Shown in pieces: positions 24,670-32,867 of a DNA stretch of 47,662 bases. The notes under the pieces are model-generated. The model did not search any database, was not told the origin of the DNA, and worked only from the letters and a program-made list of their open reading frames with translations. A program made the translations under genes and the position numbers. This DNA is from Betaproteobacteria bacterium Ga0077523 (lineage in GTDB: Bacteria; Pseudomonadota; Gammaproteobacteria; Burkholderiales; Ga0077523). The first letter of the stretch is position 1. Every line of letters starts with the position of its first letter. The DNA lies in the NCBI GenBank assembly GCA_001464695.1, contig LNDQ01000085.1, forward strand, positions 1 through 47,662, in the 5' to 3' direction.

Positions 24670-24719
24670 AGCCTACCCGTCCCGACCCCGTTCCGGTCGC
24701 TCGTCCTCAAGGTTGGCCA

Positions 24720-25214
24720 CTAGTCCTCGAGCAGGCTTCGCAGCATCCACGCGGTCTTCTCGTGGATATCCAGGCGCTGGGTCAGCAGGTCGAGGGTGGG
24801 TTGGTCGTTCGCTTCGTCCGCGGCCGACAGCAGTGCCCGCGCCGTCCGCGCCACAGCGTCGTGGCCCTTGATGAGATGCGCCACCATCTGTTCGGCCTTG
24901 GGCACGCCCTCCACTTCCTTGATCGAGGAGAGTTTGCCGAACTGCGCATAGGTGCCCGGGGCCGGGAACCCGAGGGCGCGCATGCGCTCGGCGATCGGGT
25001 CCACGGCGTTCCATAGCTCCGTGTACTGGGTCATGAACATGAGATGCAGGGTGTTGAACATCGGCCCTTTCACGTTCCAGTGGAAGTTATGGGTCATCAG
25101 GTAGAGGGTGTAGGTGTCGGCGAGCAAGTGCGACAACCCGTCGGCGATGCGCGTGCGGTCCTTGGGCGAGATGCCGTTGTGGATGGCGGTGATCGCTTTT
25201 TGCTTCTTGGCCAC
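24720..25214 (-). CDS. dps: Dps-family DNA-protecting ferritin-like protein
   Basis: Mini-ferritin (164 residues) that oxidises and stores iron and shields DNA during stress. GTG at 25214 is preceded by an excellent AAAGGAG site (25220-25226), which decides the start over a longer in-frame one. The ferroxidase region is recognisable: [10 protein letters not shown] (His45), [12 protein letters not shown] (His57) and [12 protein letters not shown] (Asp72, Glu76). The acidic residue normally four positions after the second His is Met61 here, a variant seen by inspection whose effect is uncertain. A Lys-rich N-terminus (AKKQK) could touch DNA. Divergent from thiS. Confidence 0.93.
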   Translation of the reverse strand: MAKKQKAITAIHNGISPKDRTRIADGLSHLLADTYTLYLMTHNFHWNVKGPMFNTLHLMFMTQYTELWNAVDPIAERMRALGFPAPGTYAQFGKLSSIKEVEGVPKAEQMVAHLIKGHDAVARTARALLSAADEANDQPTLDLLTQRLDIHEKTAWMLRSLLED

Positions 25215-25343
25215 GGGAACTCCTTTCGATTTCAGGGATACGTCCGCGCGCACGCGGGACACGGCGTCATTGTAAACGGGACCCCACGCGGGACGCGCGT
25301 GCTAGCATCGATTTCCCTCTCTGGCACCCTCGGGATTCTCGCC

Positions 25344-25550
25344 TTGACGACCACGCTTCAGTTGAACGGCCAGCCGCTGACGGTACCCGCACGGATCTCG
25401 CTGGCGCAGCTGGTGGACCGCCTCGGCTACACCGGCAAGCGCATCGCCGTGGAATGCAACGGCGAGATCGTTCCGCGCAGCCGCTATGGCGAGACGACGC
25501 TGGCCGACGGCGACCAGCTGGAGATCGTGGTAGCGGTCGGCGGCGGCTGA
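25344..25550 (+). CDS. thiS: sulfur carrier protein ThiS
   Basis: 68-residue ubiquitin-like sulfur carrier for thiazole synthesis. Hallmarks: LNGQPLTVP opening, IAVECNGEIVPRS, and the essential C-terminal Gly-Gly (VVAVGGG) that is adenylated and thiocarboxylated. The start is TTG, since no ATG or GTG fits. No TPP riboswitch (CTGAGA core) is visible upstream, although thi operons often have one. It is followed by thiG after a small hairpin. Confidence 0.92.
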   Translation: MTTTLQLNGQPLTVPARISLAQLVDRLGYTGKRIAVECNGEIVPRSRYGETTLADGDQLEIVVAVGGG

Positions 25551-25558
25551 CCAGGACC

Positions 25559-25575
25559 GGCGGTAGACTACCGCC
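25559..25575 (+). other. small hairpin between thiS and thiG
   Basis: Perfect 7-base arms GGCGGTA/TACCGCC with a 3-base loop. No T-run follows. It could tune thiS versus thiG expression by processing or pausing. Confidence 0.4.
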
Positions 25576-25601
25576 ACTAGCCATCGGGAAGACTCACGGA
25601 C

Positions 25602-26399
25602 ATGAATTCCTTCACCATCGCTGCGCACACCTATCGCTCACGCCTGTTGGTCGGCACCGGCAAGTACCGGGACTTTGACGAGACCCGCGCGGCCATCGAA
25701 GCAAGCGGGGCCGACATCGTCACGGTGGCAATCCGCCGCACCAACATAGGGCAGAACGCGAACGAACCGAATCTGCTCGACGCGGTACCGCCCTCGCGTT
25801 TCACCATCCTCCCCAATACCGCCGGGTGCTACACGGCCGACGACGCGGTACGCACGCTGCGCCTGGCCCGTGAACTGCTCGACGGCCACAAGCTCTGCAA
25901 GCTGGAGGTGCTGGGCGATCCGAAGACGCTGTTCCCGAACGTGGTGGAGACGCTGCGGGCCACGGAAACCCTGGTGCGCGAGGGCTTCGACGTGATGGTC
26001 TACACCTCCGACGACCCGATCATCGCGCGGCAACTCCAGGACCTCGGTTGCGTGGCGGTGATGCCGCTCGCGTCGTTGATCGGTTCGGGCATGGGCATTC
26101 TCAACCCGTGGAACCTCGAGATCATCATCGCCGAAGCCAAGGTGCCGGTGCTGGTGGACGCCGGCGTCGGCACCGCGTCCGATGCCGCGATCGCGATGGA
26201 GCTGGGCTGCGACGGCGTGCTGATGAATACCGCCATCGCCGCTGCGCGGGATCCGATCATGATGGCCTCCGCGATGAAGAAGGCGGTGGAAGCCGGACGC
26301 GAGGCGTACCTCGCCGGACGCATGCCGAAGAAGATCTACCAGGCGACGCCCAGCTCTCCCGAGGGCGGCGTGATCGGCGCGGTCCACAAGGCCGCGTGA
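25602..26399 (+). CDS. thiG: thiazole synthase
   Basis: Forms the thiazole phosphate of thiamine from deoxyxylulose 5-phosphate, dehydroglycine and ThiS thiocarboxylate. It has 265 residues in a TIM-barrel fold. The imine-forming Lys is at 100 in CKLEVLGD; the phosphate-binding [11 protein letters not shown] and GVLMNTAIA blocks and the opening LLVGTGKY are all canonical. The source of dehydroglycine (ThiO or ThiH) is not in the window. The last bases overlap trmB in GTGA. Confidence 0.96.
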   Translation: MNSFTIAAHTYRSRLLVGTGKYRDFDETRAAIEASGADIVTVAIRRTNIGQNANEPNLLDAVPPSRFTILPNTAGCYTADDAVRTLRLARELLDGHKLCKLEVLGDPKTLFPNVVETLRATETLVREGFDVMVYTSDDPIIARQLQDLGCVAVMPLASLIGSGMGILNPWNLEIIIAEAKVPVLVDAGVGTASDAAIAMELGCDGVLMNTAIAAARDPIMMASAMKKAVEAGREAYLAGRMPKKIYQATPSSPEGGVIGAVHKAA

Positions 26400-27073
26400 C
26401 CGAAGGGCAGCACCGTCCGATCCGCAGCTTCGTGCTGCGGGTCTCGCGCACGTCCAACGCCCAGCGCCGCGCGGTCGATGAGCTGTTGCCGCGGTTCGGG
26501 ATCGCCTTCGCGCCGCGGCCGCTCGACCTCGACGCGGTCTATGGTCGACGGGCATCGCGCGTGCTGGAGATCGGCTTCGGCATGGGAGAAGCGCTGGCCG
26601 AAATGGCGCAGACGAATCCGGAGCACGACTTCCTCGGGCTGGAGGTCCATACGCCCGGCGTTGGCAACCTGCTGAAACTGGTCGACGCGAGCGGGCTCAC
26701 CAACGTGCGGGTCATTTCGCATGACGCGGTCGAGGTCCTGACCCACATGATTCCGCCCGACTGCTTCGACGGCGTGCACATCTTTTTCCCCGACCCCTGG
26801 CCCAAGAAGCGGCACCACAAGCGCCGCCTGATCCAGCCGGCGTTCGTGCGCCTGCTCGCGAGCCGCATGCGGCCTGGCGGCTATCTGCACCTGGCCACCG
26901 ACTGGGTCGAGTACGCCGCGCAGATGCTCGCGGTGGCGAGCGCCGAGCCGTTGCTGGTCAACACCGTGGCGGACTATGCCCCGAGGCCCGCGTCGCGGCC
27001 GCTCACCAAGTTCGAACAGCGCGGGATCCGGTTGGGCCACGAAGTGCGGGACTTGTTGTTTCGGCGGAGGTAG
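26396..27073 (+). CDS. trmB: tRNA (guanine-N7-)-methyltransferase
   Basis: SAM-dependent enzyme that makes m7G46 in tRNA (225 residues). The SAM motif [10 protein letters not shown], the DFLGLEVH block, the catalytic [15 protein letters not shown] segment and TDWVEYA are unmistakable. The GTG start overlaps the thiG stop, a neighbourhood seen in other betaproteobacteria. It is followed immediately by the family B repeats, which may mark the transcript end. Confidence 0.96.
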   Translation: MTEGQHRPIRSFVLRVSRTSNAQRRAVDELLPRFGIAFAPRPLDLDAVYGRRASRVLEIGFGMGEALAEMAQTNPEHDFLGLEVHTPGVGNLLKLVDASGLTNVRVISHDAVEVLTHMIPPDCFDGVHIFFPDPWPKKRHHKRRLIQPAFVRLLASRMRPGGYLHLATDWVEYAAQMLAVASAEPLLVNTVADYAPRPASRPLTKFEQRGIRLGHEVRDLLFRRR

Positions 27074-27077
27074 GGCA

Positions 27078-27346
27078 GCCCCACCCTGACCCTCCCCGAC
27101 GCTGCGCGCGAGGGAGGGGATACAGACCTCGCGCCGCTCCGCGCCGCAGGCACTCCTTCCCCCGGCTCTGCCGGGGGAAGGCCGGGATGGGGGCAAACGC
27201 ATGTCGCGTTGCCGGTCGATCGCTGCCCCCACCCTAACCCTCCCCCACGCTGCGCGCGGGGGAGGGAACGTAAAGCTCGCGCCGCTCCGCACCGCAGGCA
27301 CTCCTTCCCCCGGCTCTGCCGGGGGAAGGCTGGGATGGGGGCAAAC
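27078..27346. repeat. family B REP-like elements arranged as two BIME-like units
   Basis: Two near-identical units (27078-27198 and 27225-27346, period 147). Each has a left element GCCCC(C)ACCCTrACCC followed by a CCCTCCCC.../...GGGAGGG hairpin. It also has a right element in inverted orientation, whose stem CCTTCCCCCGGC/GCCGGGGGAAGG precedes GGGATGGGGGC. The opposed pair resembles bacterial interspersed mosaic elements. No coding potential. Confidence 0.8.
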
Positions 27347-27540
27347 CCGGTCACGGAACTTGCTCGCTGCTGTTTCCGCCTCGATCCCAAAGGCGCAGCG
27401 AGCCCCTCGGCAGACGTCGCCAATCAGCGACTCCCGAGTCCCCCAGTGAGTCGCCACTCACCGTTGGCAGCGCGTCTTTGGTTCGACGGCCCCGGGAACC
27501 CCTCCCCGCCCAGGTTCCCTCGCGCAAGAGGAGATGCAAG
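27347..27540 (+). promoter_or_regulatory. leader region with hairpins before the unknown membrane gene
   Basis: No gene is seen. It holds a GTGAGT/ACTCAC hairpin near 27446-27461 and a perfect 7-base stem GGGAACC/GGTTCCC at 27494-27519. A good ribosome site AAGAGGAG (27526-27533) then precedes the ATG at 27541. The hairpins may be leader structures; no T-run marks them as terminators. Confidence 0.35.
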
Positions 27541-28245
27541 ATGTCGGACACCGTTCTCGTCGCCGTGATCGGCGCATTTGCGACAGTCATGACGGCCCTG
27601 TTTCAGATCTTCATGAGCTCGCGCCAGTCGGCGCTTGCCTGGACCCTGGTCCTCGTGGTGGCGGCGGCTGGTGGCGGCTTTGGCTATTCCGAGTACCTGG
27701 TGCTCTCCAAGAACGCGAGCATGGCGGCGTTCCACGACCGCATCGGCAACACGCTGCTCGCCGCGAATGCGGCACCACCCCCGCCAGCGTCCCCCGTTCC
27801 GGCAACGGCCCCGCTGTTGCCGGGGCCGGAAGCACTGCGCGCCCATGACGACATCGCCGCCACCGTCGCGCTGCCCGCCTGCAAGGGCGATGCGGCCCAT
27901 GCGCTGTCCTGCTCCGAGCAGACGGTCGCTCCGGTGGCACTGTGCGTGCCGGTTCCCGCCACGGCGCACATCACCGACGTGCAGCTCTATGCGAGACTCG
28001 AGAGCTCCACCCTGCCCTGGAGCGAGCACCGCACGACTTCGGGACAGGACGTCGGCGCCGGCCGCTTCGTCGAAACGCACTTCGAACGGCCGGACGGCGA
28101 CAAGGCGAAGGAGGTGTGCCAGAAGTTCGCGCACTGGAACGCCGAGACCGGTCGCATCGTCCGCATCGTCGTCCAGTACGACCTTCAGTCCACGTCGAAC
28201 GCACAGAGCGCGTCGCCGACCGCCGCACCGAAGCCGGCGGGCTGA
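27541..28245 (+). CDS. unknown protein with two N-terminal membrane segments and Pro-rich linker
   Basis: 234 residues; family not recognised. Two hydrophobic stretches (about 5-25 and 32-50) are followed by a helical bit and a low-complexity Ala/Pro linker (about 78-105). A soluble domain with Cys residues (ACKGDAAHALSCSEQ, LCVPVPATAHITDVQLY, EVCQKFAHWN) ends in the strand-like GRIVRIVVQYDLQS. Topology would place the C-terminal domain on one side, probably the periplasm. Start ATG chosen for AAGAGGAG 7 bases upstream; an upstream in-frame start would be Arg-rich. Repeats on both sides isolate it as a single-gene unit. Confidence 0.65.
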   Translation: MSDTVLVAVIGAFATVMTALFQIFMSSRQSALAWTLVLVVAAAGGGFGYSEYLVLSKNASMAAFHDRIGNTLLAANAAPPPPASPVPATAPLLPGPEALRAHDDIAATVALPACKGDAAHALSCSEQTVAPVALCVPVPATAHITDVQLYARLESSTLPWSEHRTTSGQDVGAGRFVETHFERPDGDKAKEVCQKFAHWNAETGRIVRIVVQYDLQSTSNAQSASPTAAPKPAG

Positions 28246-28263
28246 ACCGCGGAGGCTGCCGGT

Positions 28264-28384
28264 TTGCCCCCATCCCGACCTTCCCCCGACGAAGTCGAGG
28301 GAAGGGGTGGAAGGCCCCTGCACTACGTTCGCCTCTGCGTTGACACCGAAGTCGGTATCTTCCCCCGCCTAACTCCGGGGAAGG
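28264..28384. repeat. family B REP-like elements downstream of the unknown gene
   Basis: TGCCCCCATCCCGACC followed by a 12-bp stem (one mismatch) CCTTCCCCCGAC/GTCGAGGGAAGG around GAA at 28279-28306. A second, shorter element CTTCCCCCG.../...CGGGGAAGG follows at 28357-28384. The inner stem (GAC/GTC) differs from the 20840 copy (CGC/GCG) but stays paired. Confidence 0.7.
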
Positions 28385-28418
28385 AGCGCAACGCGACGAT
28401 CACTTCGATCGTCGAAAG

Positions 28419-29606
28419 CTAGGACGGCAGGAAGACCTGCAGCAGGTCGTTCAGGAAGCGCCGCCCGCGATCGGTCGGGCGGGCGCGCTGGTGGTCCCGC
28501 TCGAGCAGGCCGCGCCGCTCGGCTTCGTCCAACTCGCGCGCGATCGCATTGAGCGCGAGCCCGGTGCGCTCGGTGAAGGTCGTCAACTCGAACCCGTCGG
28601 TGAGACGCAGCGCATTCATCATGAATTCGAACGGCAGCTCAGCCGGCGTCACGTCCTGCCGGGTCTGGATTGCATCGCCGGCCAGCGCGCGCTCCATGTA
28701 CTCGCGTGGATGCCGGTGGCGCATCTGCCGGAAGATGCGATCGCGCAGCGACACCTTGCCGTGTGCGCCGGCCCCGATGCCCAGGTAGTCGCCGAACTGC
28801 CAGTAGTTCAGGTTGTGTCTGGCCTGCCGAGACGGCCGCGCGAACGCGGACGTTTCGTAGTTGGCATACCCAGCTTCGGCGAGGCGCGTTTCGATGCCGG
28901 CCTGCATCGAGGCGGCGCTGTCATCGTCGGGTACCGCCGGTGGATGTCGATGGAAGTACGTATTCGGCTCGATGGTCAGGTGGTATGCGGAGACATGCGG
29001 TGCACCCGCGGCAAGCGCGGCATCCACGTCCGCCAGCGCGCCGGCCACGTCCTGCCCCGGCAGCGCGTACATGAGATCGAGGTTGAAATTGTCGAAGTGA
29101 TCAAGCGCAATCGCCACCGCGCGATGCGCTTCGCGATCATCGTGCACGCGCCCGATGGCCTTAAGCCGCTGCGGATCGAAGCTCTGGATGCCGACCGACA
29201 GACGGTTGATGCCGAGCGCGCGGAAGGCCGCGAACTTCGCCGTCTCGAACGTCCCTGGATTCGCTTCCAACGTGATCTCCGCGTCGGCCTCGATGGGCAG
29301 CAGCGCCCGCGCCGCGGACAGGAACCGGTCGAGTCCCTCCGGCGAGAACAGGCTCGGCGTGCCGCCCCCGAAGAACACGGTATGCACCTTCCGGCCCCAG
29401 ACATCGGGCAGTGAAGCTTCCAGATCCGCGATCAGCGCATCGACGTAGCGGTCTTCGGCGAGATCGCTCTTCGACTCATGCGAATTGAAATCGCAATAAG
29501 GGCACTTGCGGATGCACCACGGAATGTGGACATACAGCGACAGCGGTGGCAGCTGTGGGAGCCGGATGCGATCGGTGGCCGGCGGCTGAATGGCGAGCGT
29601 ACTCAT
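28419..29606 (-). CDS. hemW: radical SAM heme chaperone HemW
   Basis: Radical SAM protein of the HemN-like family, now seen as a heme-trafficking chaperone rather than coproporphyrinogen oxidase. The cluster motif C-x3-C-x2-C is at 31, 35 and 38 (WCIRKCPYCDF). FFGGGTPSLF, EANPGTF, RLSVGIQSF and DLMYALPGQ follow, and the C-terminal HemN_C domain ends the 395-residue protein. The CDF rather than CxC ending of the motif marks HemW. In many betaproteobacteria hemW follows rdgB; here rdgB is 12 kb away. Confidence 0.93.
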   Translation of the reverse strand: MSTLAIQPPATDRIRLPQLPPLSLYVHIPWCIRKCPYCDFNSHESKSDLAEDRYVDALIADLEASLPDVWGRKVHTVFFGGGTPSLFSPEGLDRFLSAARALLPIEADAEITLEANPGTFETAKFAAFRALGINRLSVGIQSFDPQRLKAIGRVHDDREAHRAVAIALDHFDNFNLDLMYALPGQDVAGALADVDAALAAGAPHVSAYHLTIEPNTYFHRHPPAVPDDDSAASMQAGIETRLAEAGYANYETSAFARPSRQARHNLNYWQFGDYLGIGAGAHGKVSLRDRIFRQMRHRHPREYMERALAGDAIQTRQDVTPAELPFEFMMNALRLTDGFELTTFTERTGLALNAIARELDEAERRGLLERDHQRARPTDRGRRFLNDLLQVFLPS

Positions 29607-29689
29607 GGCGTTCAGTATGACGGCAATCCGCCGCCGCCGCGGCGTACCATCTGCAGGCCCAGACCGAGGACGGAACAGGACCTGCCACC

Positions 29690-30106
29690 ATGGCCGAACT
29701 CAAGACCCAACGCACCGGAGCGAGCGTGCGAGCGTTTCTGGACGGCATCCCCGACGCAGACCGCCGGCGCGACTGCAAGGCTGTGCTGCGCCTGATGCAG
29801 CGGGCGACCGGACTGAAGCCCGAGATGTGGGGTACTGCGATGGTCGGGTTCGGGCTGTACCGCTACACCTACGCCAGCGGCCATTCGGGCGAATGGTTCC
29901 TGGTGGGGTTCGCACCGCGCAAGCGCGACCTGACCATCTACCTCATGGCGGGCTTCGACGGGCTCGAGGCGCTGCTCGCCAGACTGGGCAAGCACAAGAC
30001 CGGCAAGTCGTGCCTGTACGTCGCGCGACTCGGCGATATCGATTTGGCCGTGCTCGAGAAGATGATCGAGACGTCCGTTGCTCGCCTCGAGCAGCGCTAC
30101 GGCTAG
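29690..30106 (+). CDS. DUF1801 domain protein (YdhG-like)
   Basis: 138-residue cytoplasmic protein with the DUF1801 pattern: an N-terminal helix (FLDGIPDADRRRDCKAVLRLM), EMWGTAMVGFGLYRYTYASG, GFAPRKRDLTIYLM, and GKSCLYVARLGDIDLAVLEKMI. The fold is related to YdhG/iron-chaperone frataxin-like proteins, but no function is established. The stop shares the palindrome CTAG with the stop of the convergent mscS (4-base overlap), so both genes end on the same bases. Confidence 0.82.
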   Translation: MAELKTQRTGASVRAFLDGIPDADRRRDCKAVLRLMQRATGLKPEMWGTAMVGFGLYRYTYASGHSGEWFLVGFAPRKRDLTIYLMAGFDGLEALLARLGKHKTGKSCLYVARLGDIDLAVLEKMIETSVARLEQRYG

Positions 30107-30921
30107 GCCAGCATCCGCACCTCTCGCTGCGGGAACGGAATGACGATGTTGCGGCCGCGGAAGGCCTCGAGGATCGCCTTGTTGATCTCGCCGCCTGCAG
30201 GACCGTAGTCGCCGACGTTGACCCAGGGTTTGACGGCAACGTTGACCGAGGAATCCGCGAGGGTGCTCACCGCGATGATGGGCGCCGGATCCTTCAGCAC
30301 GCGCGGATTGGCTTTCAGTACTTCGCCGATCACCGACAGCGCGTGATTGAGATCGGTGTCGTACGCCACACCCACCGCGACCTCGACCTGCCGCAACGTG
30401 CCGTAGTTGTGCAGGATCTCGCCGACGATCTTGCGGTTCGGGATCACGATGCGGGAACGATCGGCGTGACTCAGCACGGTGCTGAACAGGCGGATCGCTT
30501 CCACCTGCCCCTCCTCGTTCACGATCGAGATGTACTCCCCCACGCGAAACGGCTTGGTGAAGATGATCGTGAGGCCGGCGACGACGTTGCTCAACACGCC
30601 CTGCATCGCCAGGGCGATGCCGGCACCGGCGACGCCGATGCCCGCGATGAGCGGCAGCAGTTCCACGCCCAGGTTCTGCAACGCCATGATGACGAACAAA
30701 CCCAGCACCAGGACGCGTACCACCCGGACCAGCAGCTGCCGCACCGGCGGCTCGAGTTCGAAGCGGGCGAGCATCTGCTCGACGAGACCGCCCAGCCAGC
30801 GCCCGACGAAGATCCCCGCTGCCATGATGATGATGGCCACGAGGACCTTCGGGCCGAACTTGAGGCCGAGGTCGATCAGCGTGCTCTTGATCTGGTCCAT
30901 GGCCTGGAGATGCTCGTTCAT
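30103..30921 (-). CDS. mscS: small-conductance mechanosensitive channel (MscS family)
   Basis: Inner-membrane tension-gated channel, 272 residues. Three membrane helices lie in the first half; the third, pore-lining one has the Gly/Ala-rich pattern GVAGAGIALAMQGVLSNVVAG. The beta domain (FTKPFRVGEYISI, EGQVEAIRLFSTVL, IVIPNRKIVGE) and a C-terminal alpha/beta domain ending IPFPQREVRM complete the usual E. coli MscS layout. It is a single gene, convergent with the DUF1801 gene and divergent from a small membrane protein. Confidence 0.93.
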   Translation of the reverse strand: MNEHLQAMDQIKSTLIDLGLKFGPKVLVAIIIMAAGIFVGRWLGGLVEQMLARFELEPPVRQLLVRVVRVLVLGLFVIMALQNLGVELLPLIAGIGVAGAGIALAMQGVLSNVVAGLTIIFTKPFRVGEYISIVNEEGQVEAIRLFSTVLSHADRSRIVIPNRKIVGEILHNYGTLRQVEVAVGVAYDTDLNHALSVIGEVLKANPRVLKDPAPIIAVSTLADSSVNVAVKPWVNVGDYGPAGGEINKAILEAFRGRNIVIPFPQREVRMLA

Positions 30922-30980
30922 TGCCTGCTCCCTTCGGTTAGTATCCGCGCGTCATTCTATCCGCCACGAGGAAACGAACG

Positions 30981-31214
30981 ATGACCGAACCCAACGAAGC
31001 AACGCCCGAAAGCCGCTCCGGCCTCGCGGGAACGTTGAAACTGATCGCCGTGGTCGCCGTACTGCTGCTGGCGTTGCTGGCCGCCGGCTTCGTGCTGGAC
31101 CTGGTGCCCAAGGAAGCGATTGCCGAAGTCGCCACCAAGGTCGTGCTGCTGGCCGGCATCGGTGTGGTGACGGTCTTCCTGGTGGGAGCGCTGATCGGGC
31201 GGGGGCGACGCTAG
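30981..31214 (+). CDS. small two-helix membrane protein, unknown
   Basis: 77 residues: a polar N-terminal 17, a hydrophobic segment at about 19-41 (LKLIAVVAVLLLALLAAGFVL), a short polar turn with VPKEAIAEVATK, a second segment at about 52-72, and a basic end (GRGRR). GAGGAAA sits 7-8 bases before the ATG, which supports real translation. No family is recognised. It is divergent from mscS with a 59-base gap. Confidence 0.6.
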   Translation: MTEPNEATPESRSGLAGTLKLIAVVAVLLLALLAAGFVLDLVPKEAIAEVATKVVLLAGIGVVTVFLVGALIGRGRR

Positions 31215-31445
31215 CAACCGCAGCTGGGCAGCGGCCAGCGAAGCTGGGGCGCACGGGCCCTCGATCGTCAAGCGCCGCGATAGTTCCAGCGCTGGCGCCG
31301 GCCAGTATCAGGCGCGGTGCCCGATGTGGCCACTCACGACCCATCGTATGCACCCCCGGCCCGACGGAACTCGCGTTCAAGCCCAACGCCGCCGTGCCGT
31401 TATTTCGTCCGTCACGCAGCACCGGATCGAAGGACGAAAAGCACG

Positions 31446-32117
31446 ATGGGCACGACGGAAACCAAGCCGGACGAGCGGCGCACCAAGGCGGCCTCCCCCC
31501 CTGCCCCCATGCGCACGGCCGTGGTCCGGCTGCTGAACCTCCTCAAGAGCGACGCTGAACTGCATGAAATCGAAGAAGAATTCCGCAAGGACCCGGTGCT
31601 GTCCTACAAGCTGCTGCGGTTCGTGAACTCCGCCGCAAACGGCTTCTTGAAGGAGATCAAGAGCTACCGCCAGGCCATCACGATCCTGGGCTTTCAGCAA
31701 CTGCACCAATGGATGGTGGTGCTGCTGGTCACGGCGGATACGTCGTCCTCCCGGCCCGAAGTCATCAAGTCTGCCCTGGTGCGCGGGCGTTTTCTGGAGC
31801 TGGTGGGCAAGGCACATTTCAGCAAGGAACGCAGCGACGACATGTTCATGGTCGGCGTGTTCTCGCGCCTCGACGAGATTCTCGGCCTGCCCATGGAGCA
31901 GGCCATCGGCCCGCTCAACGTGACCGAGGAGATCCGTGGTGCGCTGATCCGCCGCGAGGGTTTCCACGGTCATGTGCTGAAACTCGCCGAAGGGTTGGAA
32001 GCCGCCGACGAAGTGGTCGTCGACACCTGGATCGCCACCAACCTCGTGGACCTGCAGGTGGTCTACGACAGCTACACCGCGGCCATCGACTGGGTGGAGA
32101 AGCTCCCGCTCAACTGA
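31446..32117 (+). CDS. HDOD-domain protein
   Basis: 223 residues built mainly of one HDOD domain, a helical relative of HD domains without the metal-binding His-Asp. The region from VVRLLNLLKSDAELHEIEEEFRKDPVLSYKLLRFVNSAAN through SYRQAITILGFQQLHQWMVVLLV is characteristic. It resembles the C-terminal half of EAL-HDOD (YuxH-type) proteins but lacks any EAL domain. HDOD proteins act as scaffolds in signalling. ATG 31446 is taken rather than an upstream in-frame ATG at 31317, whose extra 43 residues are Arg/Pro-rich. It overlaps the convergent yaeQ by 8 bases. The 231 bases before it show no clear feature. Confidence 0.8.
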   Translation: MGTTETKPDERRTKAASPPAPMRTAVVRLLNLLKSDAELHEIEEEFRKDPVLSYKLLRFVNSAANGFLKEIKSYRQAITILGFQQLHQWMVVLLVTADTSSSRPEVIKSALVRGRFLELVGKAHFSKERSDDMFMVGVFSRLDEILGLPMEQAIGPLNVTEEIRGALIRREGFHGHVLKLAEGLEAADEVVVDTWIATNLVDLQVVYDSYTAAIDWVEKLPLN

Positions 32118-32658
32118 CGGGCTGCGTCAGCGTCGCGAGTTCGACCTCGACTGTCCGCACGCCATCGGTGATCCACACCTGCCGCTCCTGGATGGTGAAG
32201 CGCAGGTCCATGCTGCGCGCCGCGAGCGGCGACAGCACTGCGCCGGACTCGTACCGCAGATTCACCACCGTGAGGTTATGCTGACCGGCAAGCAGCCCGG
32301 CGTTCTGCTTCCACCACAGATCGACCGCACGGCCTCCGTAGCAGTACACGAACACCTGCCCGGCACGCCCGCAGGCCTTGCGCACCCGGCGCTCGTCGGG
32401 GAGACCGACGTCGACCCACAGATCGATCGCACCGGTCAGATCCTTGCGCCACAGATCCGGTTCGTCGTCCGTGGAAAGGCCCTTGCCGAAACCCAGGTCC
32501 GCGTCGGCGTGCAGCGCGAACGCGATGAGGCGGACCAGCATGCGCTCGTCGGTTTCCGAAGGATGCCGCGCGATGGTCAATGCATGGTCGCCGTAGTACG
32601 GCCTGTCCATGTCGGCTACGCCGACTTGTGCCTTGAAAATGGTTGCCTTGAGTGCCAT
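32110..32658 (-). CDS. yaeQ: YaeQ family protein
   Basis: 182-residue cytoplasmic protein. MALKATIFKAQVGVADMDRPYYGDH, ARHPSETDERMLVRLIAFAL, LWRKDLTGAIDLWVDVGLPDERRVRKA and VWITDG are close to the family pattern. YaeQ has a PD-(D/E)xK nuclease-like fold and was linked to suppression of RfaH-dependent phenotypes in E. coli, but its true task is unsettled. Start MALK at 32658; a longer in-frame start is unlike the family. Confidence 0.9.
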   Translation of the reverse strand: MALKATIFKAQVGVADMDRPYYGDHALTIARHPSETDERMLVRLIAFALHADADLGFGKGLSTDDEPDLWRKDLTGAIDLWVDVGLPDERRVRKACGRAGQVFVYCYGGRAVDLWWKQNAGLLAGQHNLTVVNLRYESGAVLSPLAARSMDLRFTIQERQVWITDGVRTVEVELATLTQPVS

Positions 32659-32729
32659 GGGATCGCACCGAACGACTGCCGTCGGAAACACCCGCTAGAA
32701 TCGCCGATTCGGCGACTCTCGGGGAGACG

Positions 32730-32864
32730 GTGTTGAAGATTTTCGTGACGGGTGCCACCGGTTACATCGGTGGCTCGGTCGCCGAGCGGCTGGTGCGCGA
32801 CGACCACTTCGTGACGGGCCTGGCGTGCAGCGCCGTCGCCGGACGCATGCACCGGTCGCCGTGA
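32730..32864 (+). pseudogene. relict of an NAD-dependent epimerase (N-terminal fragment)
   Basis: A GTG with GGGGAGA upstream opens a 44-codon frame, VLKIFVTGATGYIGGSV..., that is the first beta-alpha-beta of an extended short-chain dehydrogenase/epimerase (nucleotide motif GATGYIG). After VTGLA it turns into unrelated residues and stops; the remaining 200 or more residues are missing and yaiI begins 3 bases later. A deletion that removed the rest of the gene and its end is the simplest reading. A -10-like TAGAAT at 32696-32701 and a TCGCCG/CGGCGA hairpin lie upstream. Confidence 0.75.
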
Positions 32865-32867
32865 CGA

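Noticed and set aside
25263..25343. TPP riboswitch before thiS
   Set aside because: The gap is only about 80 bases and lacks the CTGAGA and other conserved THI-box parts.
31317..31445. Longer N-terminus for the HDOD protein
   Set aside because: The added residues are Arg/Pro/Ser-rich and not domain-like, and no ribosome site precedes the upstream ATG.
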